Shown piece by piece: positions 43,212-51,703 of a DNA stretch of 64,000 nucleotides. The position numbers and the translations under genes were made by a program. The notes beneath the pieces were generated by a model that saw only the letters and a program-made list of their open reading frames with translations, searched no databases and was not told where the DNA came from. Position 1 is the stretch's first letter. Every line of letters starts with the position of its first letter. Source of the DNA: Haemophilus haemolyticus_L (GTDB lineage Bacteria; Pseudomonadota; Gammaproteobacteria; Enterobacterales; Pasteurellaceae); NCBI RefSeq assembly GCF_003490595.1, contig NZ_QQGY01000001.1, forward strand, positions 248,001 to 312,000, read 5' to 3'.

Positions 43212-44309
43212 ATGAAACCAACGTTAAAAACAACCGCATTAGCGATGTGTATTGCACTAAGTTTGACTGCTTGTAAATCTACTTCAAATTTTGCAGATGC
43301 TCGTCCAACACCAGTTCAACCAAAAGATGCTAAACCAGGCGCAACTCAACCAGAAGCAGCTCAACCAGAAGCAGCTCAACCAGGCGCAATTCAACCAGAA
43401 GCAGCTCAACCAGGCGCAGCTCAACCAGAAGCAGCTCAACCAGAAGCAGCTCAACCAGAAGCAGCTCAACCAGAAGCAGCTCAACCAGGCACAACTCAAC
43501 CAGAAGCAGCTCAACCAGAAGCAGCTCAACCAGACGCAGCTCAACCAGGCGCAGCTCAACCAGAAGCAGCTCAACCAGGCGCAGCTCAACCAGGCGCAGC
43601 TCAACCAGGCGCAGCTCAACCAGGCGCAGCTCAACCAGGCGCAGCTCAACCAGGCGCAGCTCAACCAGGCGCAACTCAACCAGACGCAGCTCAACCAGGC
43701 GCAGCTCAACCAGAAGCAGCTCAACCAGAAGCAGCTCAACCAGACGCAACTCAACCAGCAGCAACTCAACCAGCAGCAACTCAACCAGACACAACTAAGC
43801 TAGCGGAATCTTCATACAAAGATTTTGAAAACCTGTTTTATCGAGCTGTAGTAGATGGTAAATCTAGCGATTTAGTTGATGCAACTTATAAAGGTAAAGT
43901 ATTTGCAAAAGTTAAGCTTGATACCAATGACGAGAAACTCAAAGCACCAACGACGATAGATGAAGACGGTGATGTTACACTTGATGTTCAAAAAAATTCT
44001 TCTGATAAATTTAAAATGTCGGGAACTATCGATAGTAAAACCGTAGGTAGAATTGAGTTGGGAGAAAAAGAGATTATAGAAAATAAAGTGAAAGATGGTC
44101 ATGTAGGGTTTTCGGATGAGGATATGGTAGGTGGTAAGTATTCTGCTACTATTTCAAAAAATGGTGACATAGTTGGACGTGTGGAGTATGATTCTGATAG
44201 TTACGCAAGAGAGAATGGTTTTTATCCACGCGTTCAAGGCAAAGATGGTGCAACAAAAAATCTTTTTCGCTATGAAGCCTTTTTTGATGCAACCAAACAA
44301 CCTAAATAA
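43212..44309 (+). CDS. Surface lipoprotein with 30 five-residue repeats, Slam substrate candidate
   Basis: 365 residues from an ATG after AAGGAAAAG. A lipoprotein signal ends in LTAC. Residues ~45-194 are thirty 5-residue units of the type AQPEA/AQPGA/TQPDA, a likely extended stalk. Residues ~195-365 resemble the small handle/barrel domain of TbpB-like Slam substrates, with short Gly-bounded strands such as VGRIELGEKE and MVGGKYSATIS. A Slam-type exporter gene is the next gene, which supports export to the cell surface. The ligand is unknown; related proteins bind host iron proteins, heme carriers or complement factors. Confidence 0.75.
   Translation: MKPTLKTTALAMCIALSLTACKSTSNFADARPTPVQPKDAKPGATQPEAAQPEAAQPGAIQPEAAQPGAAQPEAAQPEAAQPEAAQPEAAQPGTTQPEAAQPEAAQPDAAQPGAAQPEAAQPGAAQPGAAQPGAAQPGAAQPGAAQPGAAQPGATQPDAAQPGAAQPEAAQPEAAQPDATQPAATQPAATQPDTTKLAESSYKDFENLFYRAVVDGKSSDLVDATYKGKVFAKVKLDTNDEKLKAPTTIDEDGDVTLDVQKNSSDKFKMSGTIDSKTVGRIELGEKEIIENKVKDGHVGFSDEDMVGGKYSATISKNGDIVGRVEYDSDSYARENGFYPRVQGKDGATKNLFRYEAFFDATKQPK
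43344..43793 (+). repeat. 15-base tandem repeat array, 30 units
   Basis: Units of the form GCTCAACCAGAAGCA or GCTCAACCAGGCGCA run without a break. The unit is a multiple of three, so copy-number change alters stalk length and keeps the frame. There are no stops in other frames, so long shadow frames appear on both strands. Confidence 0.95.
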
Positions 44310-44327
44310 TTGTTATAAAACAATATT

Positions 44328-44351
44328 TGGCGGATTTTTGTCCGCCATTTT
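44328..44351 (+). terminator. Terminator between lipoprotein and exporter genes
   Basis: TGGCGGA pairs with TCCGCCA around a 6-base loop and is followed by TTTTT. The exporter is then transcribed by read-through or its own promoter. Confidence 0.7.
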
Positions 44352-44398
44352 TCAACTTATTGTTTGTTTATAAATATTTATTTAAAGTTACTCATTTT

Positions 44399-45868
44399 AT
44401 GAAAAATATTGCTCTCTTTTTTACTGCACTTTTCCCCGCTCTTGCTTTAGCAGAAACAACGGCACTAGATATTCGTCAAACACCAATTAAAACCGAACTT
44501 GAACCACAAATTAATGTCGCTAAACTTGAAAAACGCGAACAAAATTTACCGCCCTTAGGCACAGAGCAAGTCGAACAAATTCAAATTACCCTTGAGCAAC
44601 TTAAACAAAACCCCGCTTTAACCCACGAATTATTAAGCCGTGCCATTTACGCACGCAATCCAGAAATGATAAAAAAATTGCTGGAAATTTACCGCACTTT
44701 TCCAAATCGTGACCCGATTATGGAACGCTTTGCGGAAGGAAAATTGGCTGCGATAACGGAAAACTATACTGTAGCTATTGATAAATATCGCGAAATTTTA
44801 GCCAAAAATCCAAATTTAAACCCTGTACGAATTGAACTGGCTATTGCTTTATTTAATCAAAAACAAGATGGAGCCGCTAAAGATCAATTTGAAAAAGCGC
44901 AAACCGCAGAGGATTTACCGCCTCAAGTTAAGCATTTAATGGATGCTTATTTAGAGGCTTTAAAAGAACGTGACAGTTGGAATGTAGATTTTTCTTTTAA
45001 TTATGTGCGTGATACCAATGTCAATAATGTCGGTGAGGGCAAAACGGTCGCATTAAATAATGGTGGCACCTTAATACGTTCGGAATCTATGATGCCACAA
45101 ACAGCACACGGTTTGGCGTATTCACTCGATATTTCGAGAGATTTTAATTTATGGAGCTCTAATTACCTCACGGTGGGCAATGAGTTTGGGGGAAAGAGCT
45201 ACTGGGATAATCATAAATTTGATGATATTTCCAACCGCACTTTTGTTGGCTATGCACATAAAACCGCAAAGCAAAATTTCCGTATTAAACCCTTTTATGA
45301 AAAACGTTGGTATGGCGGCGAAAGTTACCGTTGGTCTAATGGGGCAAGGGTGGAATTTTCTCGCTGGTTAAGTCCAAACTGGCAACTTTTTACGGCGGGA
45401 GAGTTTTCAAAACAACGTTATTTAGACAGTACATCACAAAACGGTAATAACAAACTGATTTCCGCAACCTTACTGTGGGCAAGAACACCGAAACAGTTTT
45501 TCTACCTCGGTTCCGATTTCATGGCAGAAAGAACGAAGGTTCGTCAATATGGTTCAGACAGTAAAAGCTTACGTTTAGGTTGGGGGCAAGAATGGAATTG
45601 GGGCATTTCCTCACGTCTCGGCTTATCCATAATGAAACGTGAATTTAAAGATATTGCCAAACTTGGTAATCTCAATTTGTTTTCTTTTGGAAAACGTCGA
45701 GAAGATAAAATTTACGGCATAAATTTATCCCTATGGAAACGCGATTGGCATATTTGGGGAATTACACCAAAACTCCAATTAAGCTGGCGTAAACAAGATA
45801 GTAATATCCCAGAAATGTATTCTTATACACAGAAGAATGTGAATATGTTGTTTGAAAAGACATTCTGA
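44399..45868 (+). CDS. Slam-type surface lipoprotein assembly modulator (TPR + barrel)
   Basis: 489-residue outer-membrane protein. A Sec signal ends ALALAE. Residues ~30-190 form a periplasmic TPR-like helical domain (MERFAEGKLAAITENYTVAI, LNPVRIELAIALFNQ). Residues ~200-489 form a beta-barrel (DUF560 type) with strands such as WNVDFSFNYVRDTNVNNVG and a terminal Phe. Slam proteins move specific lipoproteins across the outer membrane; the gene beside them usually encodes the client, here the repeat lipoprotein. I start at MKNIALFF (44399), the signal-peptide Met. Confidence 0.85.
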   Translation: MKNIALFFTALFPALALAETTALDIRQTPIKTELEPQINVAKLEKREQNLPPLGTEQVEQIQITLEQLKQNPALTHELLSRAIYARNPEMIKKLLEIYRTFPNRDPIMERFAEGKLAAITENYTVAIDKYREILAKNPNLNPVRIELAIALFNQKQDGAAKDQFEKAQTAEDLPPQVKHLMDAYLEALKERDSWNVDFSFNYVRDTNVNNVGEGKTVALNNGGTLIRSESMMPQTAHGLAYSLDISRDFNLWSSNYLTVGNEFGGKSYWDNHKFDDISNRTFVGYAHKTAKQNFRIKPFYEKRWYGGESYRWSNGARVEFSRWLSPNWQLFTAGEFSKQRYLDSTSQNGNNKLISATLLWARTPKQFFYLGSDFMAERTKVRQYGSDSKSLRLGWGQEWNWGISSRLGLSIMKREFKDIAKLGNLNLFSFGKRREDKIYGINLSLWKRDWHIWGITPKLQLSWRKQDSNIPEMYSYTQKNVNMLFEKTF

Positions 45869-45901
45869 GTTAATTAATTGAACTTAGGTTTATCCATTTC
45901 T

Positions 45902-45937
45902 AAAGTGAGCATAATATGAGATATGCTCACTTTTTTA
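45902..45937 (+). terminator. Terminator of the Slam gene
   Basis: AAAGTGAGCATA pairs with TATGCTCACTTT around an 8-base loop, followed by a T-run. Confidence 0.8.
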
Positions 45938-45993
45938 TTTAAAGGAAACTAGTTAGAATACAATTATATTCCATTTCATCATTGGAGCTATTA

Positions 45994-47844
45994 ATGTCCC
46001 ATCTTGCCGATTCAGATCTGATTAAAACCGTAATTTTGCTTGCGTCGAGCGTGACTATTGTACCGTTATTTAAACGCCTAGGGCTTGGTAGCGTGCTTGG
46101 GTATTTAGTGGCGGGCTGTATGATTGGTCCTTCAGTATTTGGTGTTATTCAAGATCCGGCTTCAGTCGTGCATTTGGCTGAATTGGGTGTAGTGATGTTC
46201 TTGTTCATTATTGGACTTGAAATGCACCCTGAACGTCTATGGTCTATGAAAAAAGCGATTTTTGGGCGGGGATTGTTACAAGTTGGGTTGTGTGGTGTAT
46301 TGCTTACTTTGGCAGGGATTTATTTACTTGATTTACCGAAAGAAGTCGCGTTTATCGCAGGCATGGGATTTACACTTTCTTCAACTGCGATTGTGATGCA
46401 AACTTTGGAAGAACGTTGTATTACCAGCACATCTAAAGGTCAGCGAATTATTTCGACTTTAATTTTTGAAGATATTGCTATTGTGCCATTATTGGCATCA
46501 GTGGCGTTTCTTGCGCCTCATTCTGAAGAAAGCACTCATACCGATTGGATGTCAATCGGCATCGCATTAGGTGCAGTAATCGGCTTGATTGTCGCAGGTA
46601 AATGGTTAATGAATCCGTTATTCCGATTAATTTCTAAAGCACATATTCGCGAGATGATGACAGCGGCTGCTTTATTAGTTGTACTTGGCGCAGCATTAGC
46701 CATGGAAATAGGCGGACTTTCAATGGCAATGGGGGCATTTGTAGCAGGCGTTATGCTGTCAGAGTCTTCGTTCCGCCATCAATTAGAAGCTGATATCGAG
46801 CCATTTCGAGGCCTATTGCTTGGCCTGTTTTTTATGGGCGTGGGCATGTCGTTGGATTTACGTTTAGTTTTCAATCACTGGTTATTACTACTTGGAATTG
46901 TATTCCTTTACATTATTGGCAAAGGACTTTCTGTGTATGTTGTTGCTCGAATCACTCGCTTAGAACATCGGGAAGCAGTGGGAAGAATGTCACTCTTGGC
47001 GCACGGTGGTGAATTTGCTTTCGTACTTTTCTCTGCCGCAACAACAGCTGGCGTAATGAGCAACCATGAAAACGCCACTTTTACTGCTGCAGTAATTATT
47101 TCTATGTTATTTTCTCCATTTATTACACAAATTACGCGTAAATTAGCGCAATCTGGAGAGAGAAAATCGCCGAATCAACCGGATACGAGTGATCTGTCTC
47201 CTATTGATGATTTAGAAGATAACGTGCTTGTAATTGGTTTTGGTCGTTTTAGTCAAATCGTATGTCAAACATTATTAATCCGCGGCATCAGCGTTTCAGT
47301 GATTGATCGTAATATAGAAAATATCCGTGCTGCGGCAAAATTTGGTTTTAAAGTCTATTATGGTGACGGTATTCGTTTAGATGTGCTTTACGCCGCGGGA
47401 ATTGAAAAAGCTAAATGTGTGGTGATTGGTATTAATGATACAGATCGAATTGAAACAATTGTGAGCCAACTTAAAGAGGCTTATCCAAACTTGCCGATTT
47501 TAACCCGTACTTATGATAGAAAAACGACGGTGAGCCTAATTAAGCAAGATGTGGATTTTATTGTGCGTGAAACTTTTGAATCCGCCATTGCACTTAGCCA
47601 AGCAACATTGATGAAACTTGGTATTGATAAGATTGAGGCTGATGAAGTCATTAAAGAAGTTCGCGCATTGGATCAAGAACGTCTAAATGAGGAAGTTCTG
47701 CATGGTTTTTCTAATGAAATCTTGAAAAAATATTGGACGCCAAAACCATTCATTAAACCTCATGTCGATGCTCAGGCATTAAATGATGAAACCGCAGGAA
47801 TATTGATTGAGGAATCTGAAGAAACGTCAAACAATAATTCTTAA
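45994..47844 (+). CDS. Kef-type K+/H+ antiporter with RCK domain
   Basis: 616-residue inner-membrane CPA2 antiporter. About twelve membrane segments fill residues 1-385, with GMGFTLSSTAIVMQTLEE and LIFEDIAIVPLLASV typical of KefB/KefC. A cytosolic nucleotide-binding (TrkA-N/RCK) domain follows, with VLVIGFGRFSQIV and ISVSVIDRN. Kef systems release K+ and acidify the cytosol during electrophile stress under glutathione control. No KefF/KefG-type oxidoreductase is adjacent. I start at the ATG 45994, 5 bases after GGAG. Confidence 0.88.
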   Translation: MSHLADSDLIKTVILLASSVTIVPLFKRLGLGSVLGYLVAGCMIGPSVFGVIQDPASVVHLAELGVVMFLFIIGLEMHPERLWSMKKAIFGRGLLQVGLCGVLLTLAGIYLLDLPKEVAFIAGMGFTLSSTAIVMQTLEERCITSTSKGQRIISTLIFEDIAIVPLLASVAFLAPHSEESTHTDWMSIGIALGAVIGLIVAGKWLMNPLFRLISKAHIREMMTAAALLVVLGAALAMEIGGLSMAMGAFVAGVMLSESSFRHQLEADIEPFRGLLLGLFFMGVGMSLDLRLVFNHWLLLLGIVFLYIIGKGLSVYVVARITRLEHREAVGRMSLLAHGGEFAFVLFSAATTAGVMSNHENATFTAAVIISMLFSPFITQITRKLAQSGERKSPNQPDTSDLSPIDDLEDNVLVIGFGRFSQIVCQTLLIRGISVSVIDRNIENIRAAAKFGFKVYYGDGIRLDVLYAAGIEKAKCVVIGINDTDRIETIVSQLKEAYPNLPILTRTYDRKTTVSLIKQDVDFIVRETFESAIALSQATLMKLGIDKIEADEVIKEVRALDQERLNEEVLHGFSNEILKKYWTPKPFIKPHVDAQALNDETAGILIEESEETSNNNS

Positions 47845-47869
47845 AATTCTTTCAATACATTTCAACTAC

Positions 47870-47897
47870 AAAAGGAAGCAAATTGCTTCCTTTTTGT
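47870..47897. terminator. Bidirectional terminator
   Basis: AAAAGGAAGC pairs with GCTTCCTTTT around a 5-base loop, between the convergent antiporter and ssb genes. Confidence 0.8.
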
Positions 47898-47913
47898 TTT
47901 GAGTTCGTTTGAA

Positions 47914-48420
47914 TTAAAACGGAATATCGTCATCAAATCCGTCCATTGGTGGCTCAGCCTGTGGTGCAGCTTGTTGTGGTGCTGGGCGAGATGATTGATA
48001 ACTACCACCATTGTTAGTTTGACGAGCTTGGTAAGAGGGTTGTGGTGCAGCTCCCATATCACTAGAGTAACTACCTGCGTTTTGATTGCGTCCACCAAGC
48101 ATTTGCATTACATCGCCTTGAATTTCTGTGGTATAGCGATCTTGACCGTTTTGATCTTGCCATTTACGGGTACGTAAACGACCTTCCACATACACTTGAG
48201 AGCCTTTGCGTAAATATTCACCGCAAATCTCCGCTTGGCGACGATAGAATACAATACGATGCCATTCAGTTATTTCACGGCGTTCGCCAGTATTACGGTC
48301 GTTCCAGCTTTCGCTAGTTGCTACACTAATATTTGCTACTGCATCGCCATTTGGCATAGTACGAATTTCAGGATCATTACCTAGATGACCCACAATAATG
48401 ACTTTATTAACTCCAGCCAT
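47914..48420 (-). CDS. ssb: Single-stranded DNA-binding protein
   Basis: Coats single-stranded DNA in replication, repair and natural transformation. The 168-residue protein has the OB-fold start AGVNKVIIVGHLGNDPEIR, a Gly/Gln/Pro-rich linker, and the partner-binding tail DGFDDDIPF. The start is the ATG at 48420. It is divergent from uvrA with a shared LexA box. Confidence 0.96.
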   Translation of the reverse strand: MAGVNKVIIVGHLGNDPEIRTMPNGDAVANISVATSESWNDRNTGERREITEWHRIVFYRRQAEICGEYLRKGSQVYVEGRLRTRKWQDQNGQDRYTTEIQGDVMQMLGGRNQNAGSYSSDMGAAPQPSYQARQTNNGGSYQSSRPAPQQAAPQAEPPMDGFDDDIPF

Positions 48421-48494
48421 AAAAAACCTCATTTTTTATCTTAAAAAGTGCGGTTATTTTGCCTGAAATTTTTCAAAAGATCTATATATTTTAA

Positions 48495-48510
48495 CTGGAT
48501 ATTTGCACAG
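48495..48510. promoter_or_regulatory. LexA (SOS) box between ssb and uvrA
   Basis: CTGGATATTTGCACAG matches the CTGT-N8-ACAG pattern with a single change. It lies 75 bases before ssb and 64 before uvrA, the same shared arrangement as in E. coli. Confidence 0.75.
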
Positions 48511-48573
48511 ATGTTAAAATATGCGATAATGATCGCAGAATTTAAACTTATTTCATCCTTATTGAGTTATTTT

Positions 48574-51405
48574 ATGGAAAATATCGATATTCGCGGGGCT
48601 CGAACCCATAACCTGAAAAATATTAATCTAACTATTCCACGCAATAAACTTGTGGTGATCACTGGGCTTTCAGGTTCGGGAAAATCCTCTTTAGCGTTTG
48701 ATACACTTTATGCGGAAGGGCAGCGTCGCTATGTTGAATCTCTTTCGGCGTATGCACGCCAGTTTTTATCTTTAATGGAAAAGCCGGATGTAGATTCTAT
48801 TGAAGGGCTTTCCCCTGCGATTTCGATTGAACAAAAATCTACCTCACACAATCCACGTTCTACGGTGGGGACTATTACGGAAATTTACGATTATTTACGT
48901 TTATTGTTTGCCCGTGTAGGTGAGCCGTGTTGTCCAGATCATGATGTTCCATTAACGGCACAAACGATTAGTCAAATGGTGGACAAAGTATTAAGTTTGC
49001 CAGAAGACAGCAAGATGATGTTACTTGCGCCAGTTGTCAAAAATCGAAAAGGCGAACATGTTAAGATTTTAGAGAATATTGCTGCACAAGGTTACATTCG
49101 TGCGCGTATTGATGGCGAAATTTGCGATTTATCTGATCCACCAAAATTAGAGTTACAGAAAAAACATACTATTGAAGTGGTAGTGGATCGCTTTAAAGTG
49201 CGGTCAGATTTAGCAACACGTTTAGCGGAGTCTTTTGAAACCGCATTAGAGCTTTCAGGTGGCACCGCGATTGTGGCAGATATGGATAATCCGAAAGCGG
49301 AAGAATTAGTTTTTTCGGCAAATTTTGCTTGTCCGCATTGTGGTTATTCTGTACCAGAATTAGAGCCTCGTTTATTTTCCTTTAATAATCCTGCAGGTGC
49401 TTGCCCAACTTGTGATGGCTTAGGTGTGCAACAATATTTTGATGAAGATCGTGTGGTGCAAAATCCAACTATTTCCCTTGCTGGTGGCGCGGTGAAAGGT
49501 TGGGATCGTCGTAATTTCTATTATTATCAAATGCTCACCTCATTGGCGAAACATTATAATTTTGATGTTGAAGCGCCCTATGAATCTTTGTCAAAGAAAA
49601 TTCAACACATCATTATGCATGGTTCAGGCAAAGAGGAAATTGAATTCCAATATATGAATGATCGTGGCGATGTGGTTATTCGCAAGCATCCTTTTGAAGG
49701 TATTTTGAATAATATGGCTCGCCGATATAAAGAAACGGAATCAATGTCGGTGCGAGAAGAATTGGCGAAAAATATTAGCAATCGACCTTGCGCAGATTGT
49801 GGCGGATCTCGTTTACGACCAGAAGCGCGTAATGTGTATATTGGAAAAACGAATTTACCAATGATCGCGGAAAAAAGTATTGGCGAAACGCTGGAATTTT
49901 TCACCGCACTTTCTCTCACTGGTCAAAAAGCGCAAATTGCAGAAAAAATTCTTAAAGAAATTCGCGAGCGTTTGCAGTTCTTAGTCAATGTTGGTTTGAA
50001 TTATCTTTCTCTTTCTCGTTCTGCTGAAACTCTTTCAGGCGGTGAAGCACAACGTATTCGCCTTGCTAGCCAAATTGGTGCGGGGCTTGTTGGTGTGATG
50101 TACGTATTAGATGAACCTTCGATTGGCTTGCACCAACGTGATAATGAACGCTTACTTAACACGTTAATTCATTTGCGTAATCTTGGTAATACGGTAATTG
50201 TCGTGGAACACGATGAAGACGCGATTCGTGCGGCTGATCATATTATTGATATTGGTCCTGGTGCTGGCGTGCATGGCGGACAAGTTATTGCGCAAGGAAA
50301 CGCTGATGAAATTATGCTGAATCCAAATTCCATCACGGGAAAATTTTTATCAGGTGCAGATAAAATCGAAATTCCTAAAAAACGCACCGCACTTGATAAG
50401 AAAAAATGGCTCAAACTTAAAGGGGCATCAGGTAATAACTTAAAAAATGTGAATTTAGATATTCCCGTCGGTTTGTTTACTTGCGTAACTGGTGTATCAG
50501 GCTCAGGAAAATCAACACTCATTAATGATACTTTATTTCCACTTGCGCAAAATGCATTAAATCGAGCGGAAAAGACGGATTACGCACCTTATCAATCTAT
50601 CGAGGGATTAGAGCATTTCGATAAAGTTATTGATATTAACCAAAGCCCGATTGGGCGCACGCCACGTTCAAATCCAGCCACTTATACAGGCTTATTTACC
50701 CCAATTCGCGAGCTTTTTGCAGGCGTGCCAGAGGCGCGTGCGCGTGGTTATAATCCAGGACGTTTTAGTTTTAACGTGCGAGGTGGACGCTGTGAAGCCT
50801 GTCAGGGCGATGGTGTACTTAAAGTTGAAATGCACTTTTTACCCGATGTTTATGTTCCTTGCGACCAATGTAAAGGCAAACGCTATAATCGCGAAACCTT
50901 AGAAATTCGTTATAAAGGCAAAACCATCCATCAAGTTTTAGATATGACGGTGGAAGAAGCACGCGAGTTTTTTGATGCGATTCCAATGATTGCAAGAAAA
51001 TTACAAACTTTGATGGATGTGGGATTATCCTATATTCGATTAGGTCAATCTTCTACAACACTTTCAGGCGGTGAAGCGCAGCGCGTTAAGCTAGCGACGG
51101 AGCTTTCTAAACGTGATACAGGTAAAACTTTATATATTCTAGATGAGCCGACTACTGGTTTGCATTTCGCTGACATTAAGCAATTACTTGAAGTACTGCA
51201 TCGATTACGCGACCAAGGAAATACTATTGTCGTCATTGAACACAATCTTGATGTGATTAAAACGGCAGACTGGATTGTCGATCTTGGCCCTGAAGGCGGA
51301 AGCGGTGGCGGACAAATTATTGCTACTGGAACGCCTGAAGAAGTCGCTAAAGTCGAAGGATCTCATACGGCCAGATTCCTTAAACCAATTTTGGAAAAAC
51401 GTTAA
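48574..51405 (+). CDS. uvrA: Excinuclease ABC subunit A
   Basis: Damage-recognition ATPase of nucleotide excision repair. The 943-residue protein has two ABC modules with Walker A GLSGSGKSS (near residue 31) and GVSGSGKST (near 640), each with a signature LSGGEAQR. Zinc-finger cysteines are seen at CPHC...CPTC and CEAC...CDQC. I start at MENIDIRGARTHN; the frame is open further up but that start gives the family length. Confidence 0.97.
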   Translation: MENIDIRGARTHNLKNINLTIPRNKLVVITGLSGSGKSSLAFDTLYAEGQRRYVESLSAYARQFLSLMEKPDVDSIEGLSPAISIEQKSTSHNPRSTVGTITEIYDYLRLLFARVGEPCCPDHDVPLTAQTISQMVDKVLSLPEDSKMMLLAPVVKNRKGEHVKILENIAAQGYIRARIDGEICDLSDPPKLELQKKHTIEVVVDRFKVRSDLATRLAESFETALELSGGTAIVADMDNPKAEELVFSANFACPHCGYSVPELEPRLFSFNNPAGACPTCDGLGVQQYFDEDRVVQNPTISLAGGAVKGWDRRNFYYYQMLTSLAKHYNFDVEAPYESLSKKIQHIIMHGSGKEEIEFQYMNDRGDVVIRKHPFEGILNNMARRYKETESMSVREELAKNISNRPCADCGGSRLRPEARNVYIGKTNLPMIAEKSIGETLEFFTALSLTGQKAQIAEKILKEIRERLQFLVNVGLNYLSLSRSAETLSGGEAQRIRLASQIGAGLVGVMYVLDEPSIGLHQRDNERLLNTLIHLRNLGNTVIVVEHDEDAIRAADHIIDIGPGAGVHGGQVIAQGNADEIMLNPNSITGKFLSGADKIEIPKKRTALDKKKWLKLKGASGNNLKNVNLDIPVGLFTCVTGVSGSGKSTLINDTLFPLAQNALNRAEKTDYAPYQSIEGLEHFDKVIDINQSPIGRTPRSNPATYTGLFTPIRELFAGVPEARARGYNPGRFSFNVRGGRCEACQGDGVLKVEMHFLPDVYVPCDQCKGKRYNRETLEIRYKGKTIHQVLDMTVEEAREFFDAIPMIARKLQTLMDVGLSYIRLGQSSTTLSGGEAQRVKLATELSKRDTGKTLYILDEPTTGLHFADIKQLLEVLHRLRDQGNTIVVIEHNLDVIKTADWIVDLGPEGGSGGGQIIATGTPEEVAKVEGSHTARFLKPILEKR

Positions 51406-51410
51406 AAATT

Positions 51411-51448
51411 ATCGCACTTTATATAACGTGGATATAAAGTGCGGTGAT
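51411..51448 (+). terminator. Terminator of uvrA containing uptake signals
   Basis: ATCGCACTTTATAT pairs with ATATAAAGTGCGGTGAT. The left arm has one base changed from the uptake signal; the right arm is a perfect copy. Confidence 0.8.
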
Positions 51449-51703
51449 TTTATTTGCTATATGTAGGTTTAATTTAATCTGCATTTGTAAAAATTATTCC
51501 CAATATTATATAGGGCGATAATATTACCTATCAATCGGTAACCAAAGTTCCTGGCGATTGCTTATTTAATGATGTACAATTTTTAACCTTCATTTTCTCC
51601 TAAACCTTTCAGTTTTTATCTGAAATCTTTTCAGATAATTACCGCACTTTTGATGTTTAACTATAAGTTTTATACATAACAAATTGTTTATTGAGTAAGT
51701 CTT

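Noticed and set aside
43344..43793. Phase-variation switch by repeat slippage
   Set aside because: The unit is 15 bases, so gain or loss keeps the frame; length variation is expected but not on/off switching.
43284..43803. Long reading frames on both strands through the AQPEA region
   Set aside because: They are by-products of a 15-base repeat without stops in any frame; only the frame with the lipoprotein signal is plausible.
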